Source: Trematomus loennbergii (Eukaryota > Chordata > Actinopteri > Perciformes > Nototheniidae). Taken from it: 64,000 nt of DNA. The stretch covers positions 24,775,811 to 24,839,810 of the forward strand of contig JAAOOA010000127.1 of assembly GCA_012861695.1 (NCBI GenBank). Direction: 5' to 3'. The notes under the pieces were generated by a model. That model was not told the origin of the DNA. It searched no databases and saw only the letters and a program-made list of their open reading frames with translations. Below, piece after piece: positions 62,101 through 64,000 of this stretch. The number at the start of each line of letters is the position of its first letter. Positions within the stretch are counted from its first letter, which is position 1. A program made the translations under genes and the position numbers.

Positions 62101-63746
62101 CAAAATCTGATCAGCTAATTTTCAGACAGGTTTTTATATAAATGGATCAGGACAAAAGAGAGAGAATATTTTTTCCTGAAACTTTCAGAATCTCTTTACA
62201 CAGAGGGGACACATGTTTATGTATAAAAGACACGAAAAGTGGATTTTGCATAATAGGTGACCTTTGACCCATGACTGATGAGCCTTATGGTAATATTCTG
62301 GCACAACACAGCACATGCCTATAAAAGTGACAGTTACAGACATTATTTTTACCTGTGTGTAATTGTCTTCATCTGCACTGTTGTAGCGGGCCACATCTGG
62401 AGACACCTGGAACTTGGACTCCACAAACTGAGGCTGGGTGTCCGGGGCACTGAAGCTGTTGGGAAAATAGTTTGGAGCGCCACCTAGAGGTAAGACAGAC
62501 CAAACACTGGTGAGTTAAGTAGGGAGAGAAAATGCTGCTCAAATACTGAAGTAACTGAGACAATAAAAGGGAAAGGGTACTCATAGTGGAAGGTCTCTCT
62601 GGTTTAAAAATATGGCATGTTGTAAAGTATTTTAGACATTCTCACAGCTTTGATATTCGGTAGATAATTGGGTTTTTTCTAAATAATCAGTTAGGGTCAG
62701 CATGTAAACAAGCTATTACAAGGAAGTGGGGAAATGTGGCTCCTTCGACAAAGAAAAAAGTTGTAAAAAACAAAAAACAAACATATTTTAATCTACAAAA
62801 ACACAACTGGAAGCAAATCAGGAACAATTTAAATTATAAAAACACTCAAAATGGCAACACCAAAACAAAGCATGAAAAAAATCTGAAAATGATGGAAACA
62901 TTTATAGAAAGGAATTTCCCAGTGTAGGTTTTTAATATAGTTTTTTTGGCCAGTGAAATTGTTGATGTGGCAAATGTGTACACTCTCGATCCTGCTTGTT
63001 TATAATCTGGGAGTCTTGAAGTACTGAACTACTATGAAGTTACTATGCTAAATATGGGTAATGAAGTAGTACATTGCATTTTATACATTCTAAATGGCGA
63101 CATCGTTGGTTGCTATTGGTATTGCATTTGGTGGTGGAGGTGCACATAGATATATATATATAAACACATATCTATGGAGGTGCGATTGGCCCCCCTCTGC
63201 TGGAAAACCCAAGTATTGCCAAAGCTACAATGCTCTACTGATATAAGGCCATACAAGCTTAAATGAATGGCTCCATAGATTACACAAGATACACATTTTC
63301 ACACTATCCACATCTGCTGCTACAACAGTTAAGAATGTGTGTATATCCTTGTCAATGCACACAACAATATCTGTTTTCTTTTTTTTATAACTGCCGATTT
63401 TTATTCCATATTTTATTCCATTACATTGTAAATACTGTTATATTTTACTATATTTGTTCTAGTTCTCTACCTGTGTTTTCAACTATTGTTTTACTTTTAT
63501 GTATGCACCACAACACCAAGTCAAATTCCTTGTACGTGTAAACCTACCTGGTAATAAACCTGTTTCTGATTCATTGTATTCACAAAGACACACACACACA
63601 CACCCACCTTGGTTGTCAAACATGCACATGGGGCCATCGCGCTGGTAGTTGGTCACGCGGGTCCTGAAGGGACAGTTGACGGGGAGCTGCAGGTAGTTTG
63701 CTCCCAGCCGGTGTCGATGTGTGTCTGGGTAAGAGAAGAGACGACC
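56089..63746 (-). CDS. cat: Catalase, C-terminal part, five exons (E9-E13), best copy
   Basis: Catalase is the haem enzyme that breaks hydrogen peroxide down to water and oxygen, mainly in peroxisomes. Five minus-strand exons join in phase: 63608-63746, 62353-62483, 60233-60340, 56362-56445 and 56089-56154, encoding about 175 C-terminal residues. E9 carries the proximal haem-ligand signature [12 protein letters not shown] with its tyrosine, then [11 protein letters not shown]10 has [11 protein letters not shown]11 has [14 protein letters not shown]12 has [13 protein letters not shown], and the end reads SSKM, a PTS1-like tripeptide (SKM). All introns have GT donors and AG acceptors (207, 3787, 2012 and 1124 bp). 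E1-E8 lie beyond the right edge. IFITM-b follows in the same orientation. No stops or frameshifts were seen, so this is the only copy here that could belong to a working catalase. Confidence 0.93.
56362..56445 (-). CDS. cat: Catalase exon E12
   Basis: This 84-nt exon (28 codons) begins [15 protein letters not shown] and ends NAENKK. The acceptor is CATGCAG and the donor AAG/GTAAAC. It differs from the unit II copy at one visible residue (R here, H there, after YGN). Confidence 0.93.
56475..56605. mobile_element. Short retroposon in catalase intron 11
   Basis: (GGCAA)n followed by GTTTATTTATATAGCACTTT, a common fish retroposon 3' end in reverse. GACTTTAGGC on both sides is a 10-bp target duplication. 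Absent from units II and III. Confidence 0.7.
56606..57933. other. Catalase intron 11, unit IV, left part
   Basis: Shared with 7990-8620 and 22610-23490, and with 1-450. No coding feature. Confidence 0.6.
57934..58997. mobile_element. hAT-like element with CAGGGGTGGGGAA ends
   Basis: Inverted ends CAGGGGTGGGGAAC / CAGGGGTGGGGAAT, flanked by CTTTAGGT and ATTTAGGT (seven of eight). The empty site is at about 430-440 in unit I. No transposase. Confidence 0.82.
59212..59895. mobile_element. DNA-element-like insertion with 10-bp tandem repeats
   Basis: Extra to units I and II between GTGTGTAA and AAGACACATTG. It begins AAGGCTGTTACACACCGAGC and ends with a loosely inverted GGTGTAAGAGGCTT. Confidence 0.5.
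59761..59840. repeat. 10-bp tandem repeat, eight units
   Basis: CGTGAGGCGA repeated eight times, one unit with a single change. No spacers. Confidence 0.95.
60233..60340 (-). CDS. cat: Catalase exon E11
   Basis: This 108-nt exon (36 codons) starts [14 protein letters not shown] and ends FIQKRQ. It has an intact donor CAG/GTGAGT and the acceptor CTTTGCAG. It is the most family-like of four E11 copies; the others differ at a few codons and two have lost the GTGAGT donor. Confidence 0.94.
61138..61470. mobile_element. Short element with GGTGTTTCTCAATCGCGAGTA-type inverted ends
   Basis: GTGTTTCTCAATCGCGAGTA near 61140 and its reverse complement near 61449. About 330 bp, non-coding. Confidence 0.65.
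61556..61994 (-). mobile_element. Harbinger-like element with Myb/SANT-like coding piece
   Basis: 439 bp, inverted ends TGCCCCTTTCACACCAACG / CGCCCCTTTCACACCAACG, TAG on both sides (61553-61555, 61995-61997). Related to 15386-16189. Confidence 0.83.
61628..61756 (-). pseudogene. Myb/SANT-like domain fragment of the Harbinger-like element
   Basis: ATG at 61756 followed by [20 protein letters not shown] and [13 protein letters not shown]. The spaced tryptophans and WSTEE...IW match the start of a Myb/SANT-like (MADF-type) DNA-binding domain, the accessory protein known from PIF/Harbinger elements. It is truncated after about 43 codons. Confidence 0.6.
62353..62483 (-). CDS. cat: Catalase exon E10
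   Basis: This 131-nt exon encodes [10 protein letters not shown] through to ADEDNYTQ. The acceptor is ACCTCTAG and the donor CAG/GTAAAA. It is in frame with E9 and E11. The second copy at 16661-16789 is 129 nt and frameshifted. Confidence 0.93.
63608..63746 (-). CDS. cat: Catalase exon E9 (haem-ligand exon)
   Basis: This 139-nt exon encodes [15 protein letters not shown] and continues to CMFDNQ. The tyrosine in RLFSYPDTH is the known proximal haem ligand of the catalase family. The acceptor is TGTGTAG before GGTCGT and the donor is CAAG/GTGGGT. It ends in phase 1, so the split glycine codon is completed by E10. This is the only copy of the exon in the window. In unit II the matching place is the junction after the long (CA)n tract, where the exon is absent. 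Confidence 0.94.
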
Positions 63747-64000
63747 CTACACAGCGGCATGATGGGAGAGAAACAAGACATAGCACTGTGAGACTCCTTT
63801 AAGTTTCTTTATTGATGAGAACGTTCACACTAAGCATGTTTTCAGCTGTTTATTTACATGCATTGGTGCAGAGAAAAACATCCATGAGTTTGTTTTAGCA
63901 AATAACCACACTAAGAACATGCCCTTTGAAATGGCAACACAGAAATAATGGTTATTAAAAGTTACAGGGACTGCCAGATGTTTTACCATTATTTGCAGTG

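Larger units (their letters stand above)
60804..62264. mobile_element. MITE family 1 copy in catalase intron 10, unit IV
   Basis: TTAA at 60800-60803, left end AGGTCCCCTATTATAC, right end GCATAATAGGTGACCTTT at about 62247-62264. It carries insertions including 61556-61994 and a segment at 61138-61470 bounded by inverted GTGTTTCTCAATCGCGAGTA. Confidence 0.75.

Overview
This is non-coding-rich nuclear DNA from a ray-finned (teleost) fish. The evidence is short phase-consistent exons with GT/AG splice sites, vertebrate catalase and IFITM (CD225) coding pieces on the minus strand, and typical fish repeats: TTAA-flanked MITEs, hAT and Harbinger-like elements, a DIRS retrotransposon, LINE relics, and long (CA)n and (CT)n tracts. 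Nothing looks bacterial or viral. Species cannot be fixed from the sequence.

The backbone is a duplicated locus read right to left: the 3' exons of catalase (cat), then an interferon-induced transmembrane protein-like gene (IFITM). The best copy is at the right. Cat exons E9-E13 (63746 down to 56089; numbering assumes the 13-exon vertebrate gene) are followed by IFITM-b (49723 down to 48829). E1-E8 would lie beyond the right edge. A second copy holds E10-E13 (16789 down to 7448) and IFITM-a (4908 down to 4199). It has lost E9, E10 is frameshifted, and the E11 splice donor is damaged. Two further partial catalase pieces lie downstream of the IFITM copies: E11 at 956-1063, and E11 at 24100-24207 with an E12 stub at 22562-22596. 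In both cases the switch from catalase intron to IFITM flank falls at the end of the same TTAA-flanked MITE (about 3361 and 46827). This suggests MITE-to-MITE unequal exchange made the tandem array.

Layout: 1-3360 partial catalase unit I; 3361-18700 unit II (IFITM-a plus cat E13-E10); 18801-20918 element with long inverted repeats; 20981-22080 MITE array with a 486-bp tandem duplication; 22562-35700 unit III (cat E12 stub, E11), interrupted by a hAT element (27252-35073) that itself holds a DIRS retrotransposon (about 27740-34475); 35711-46566 a 10.9-kb palindromic element with nested insertions; 46567-64000 unit IV (IFITM-b and cat E13-E9), itself carrying hAT, Harbinger-like, THAP-type and LTR-like insertions.

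Paired copies act as occupied and empty sites for each other, so many target-site duplications can be read directly. Only unit IV catalase (right part of a gene) and IFITM-a keep open, family-like coding sequence. The rest is decayed duplicate and transposon-derived DNA.
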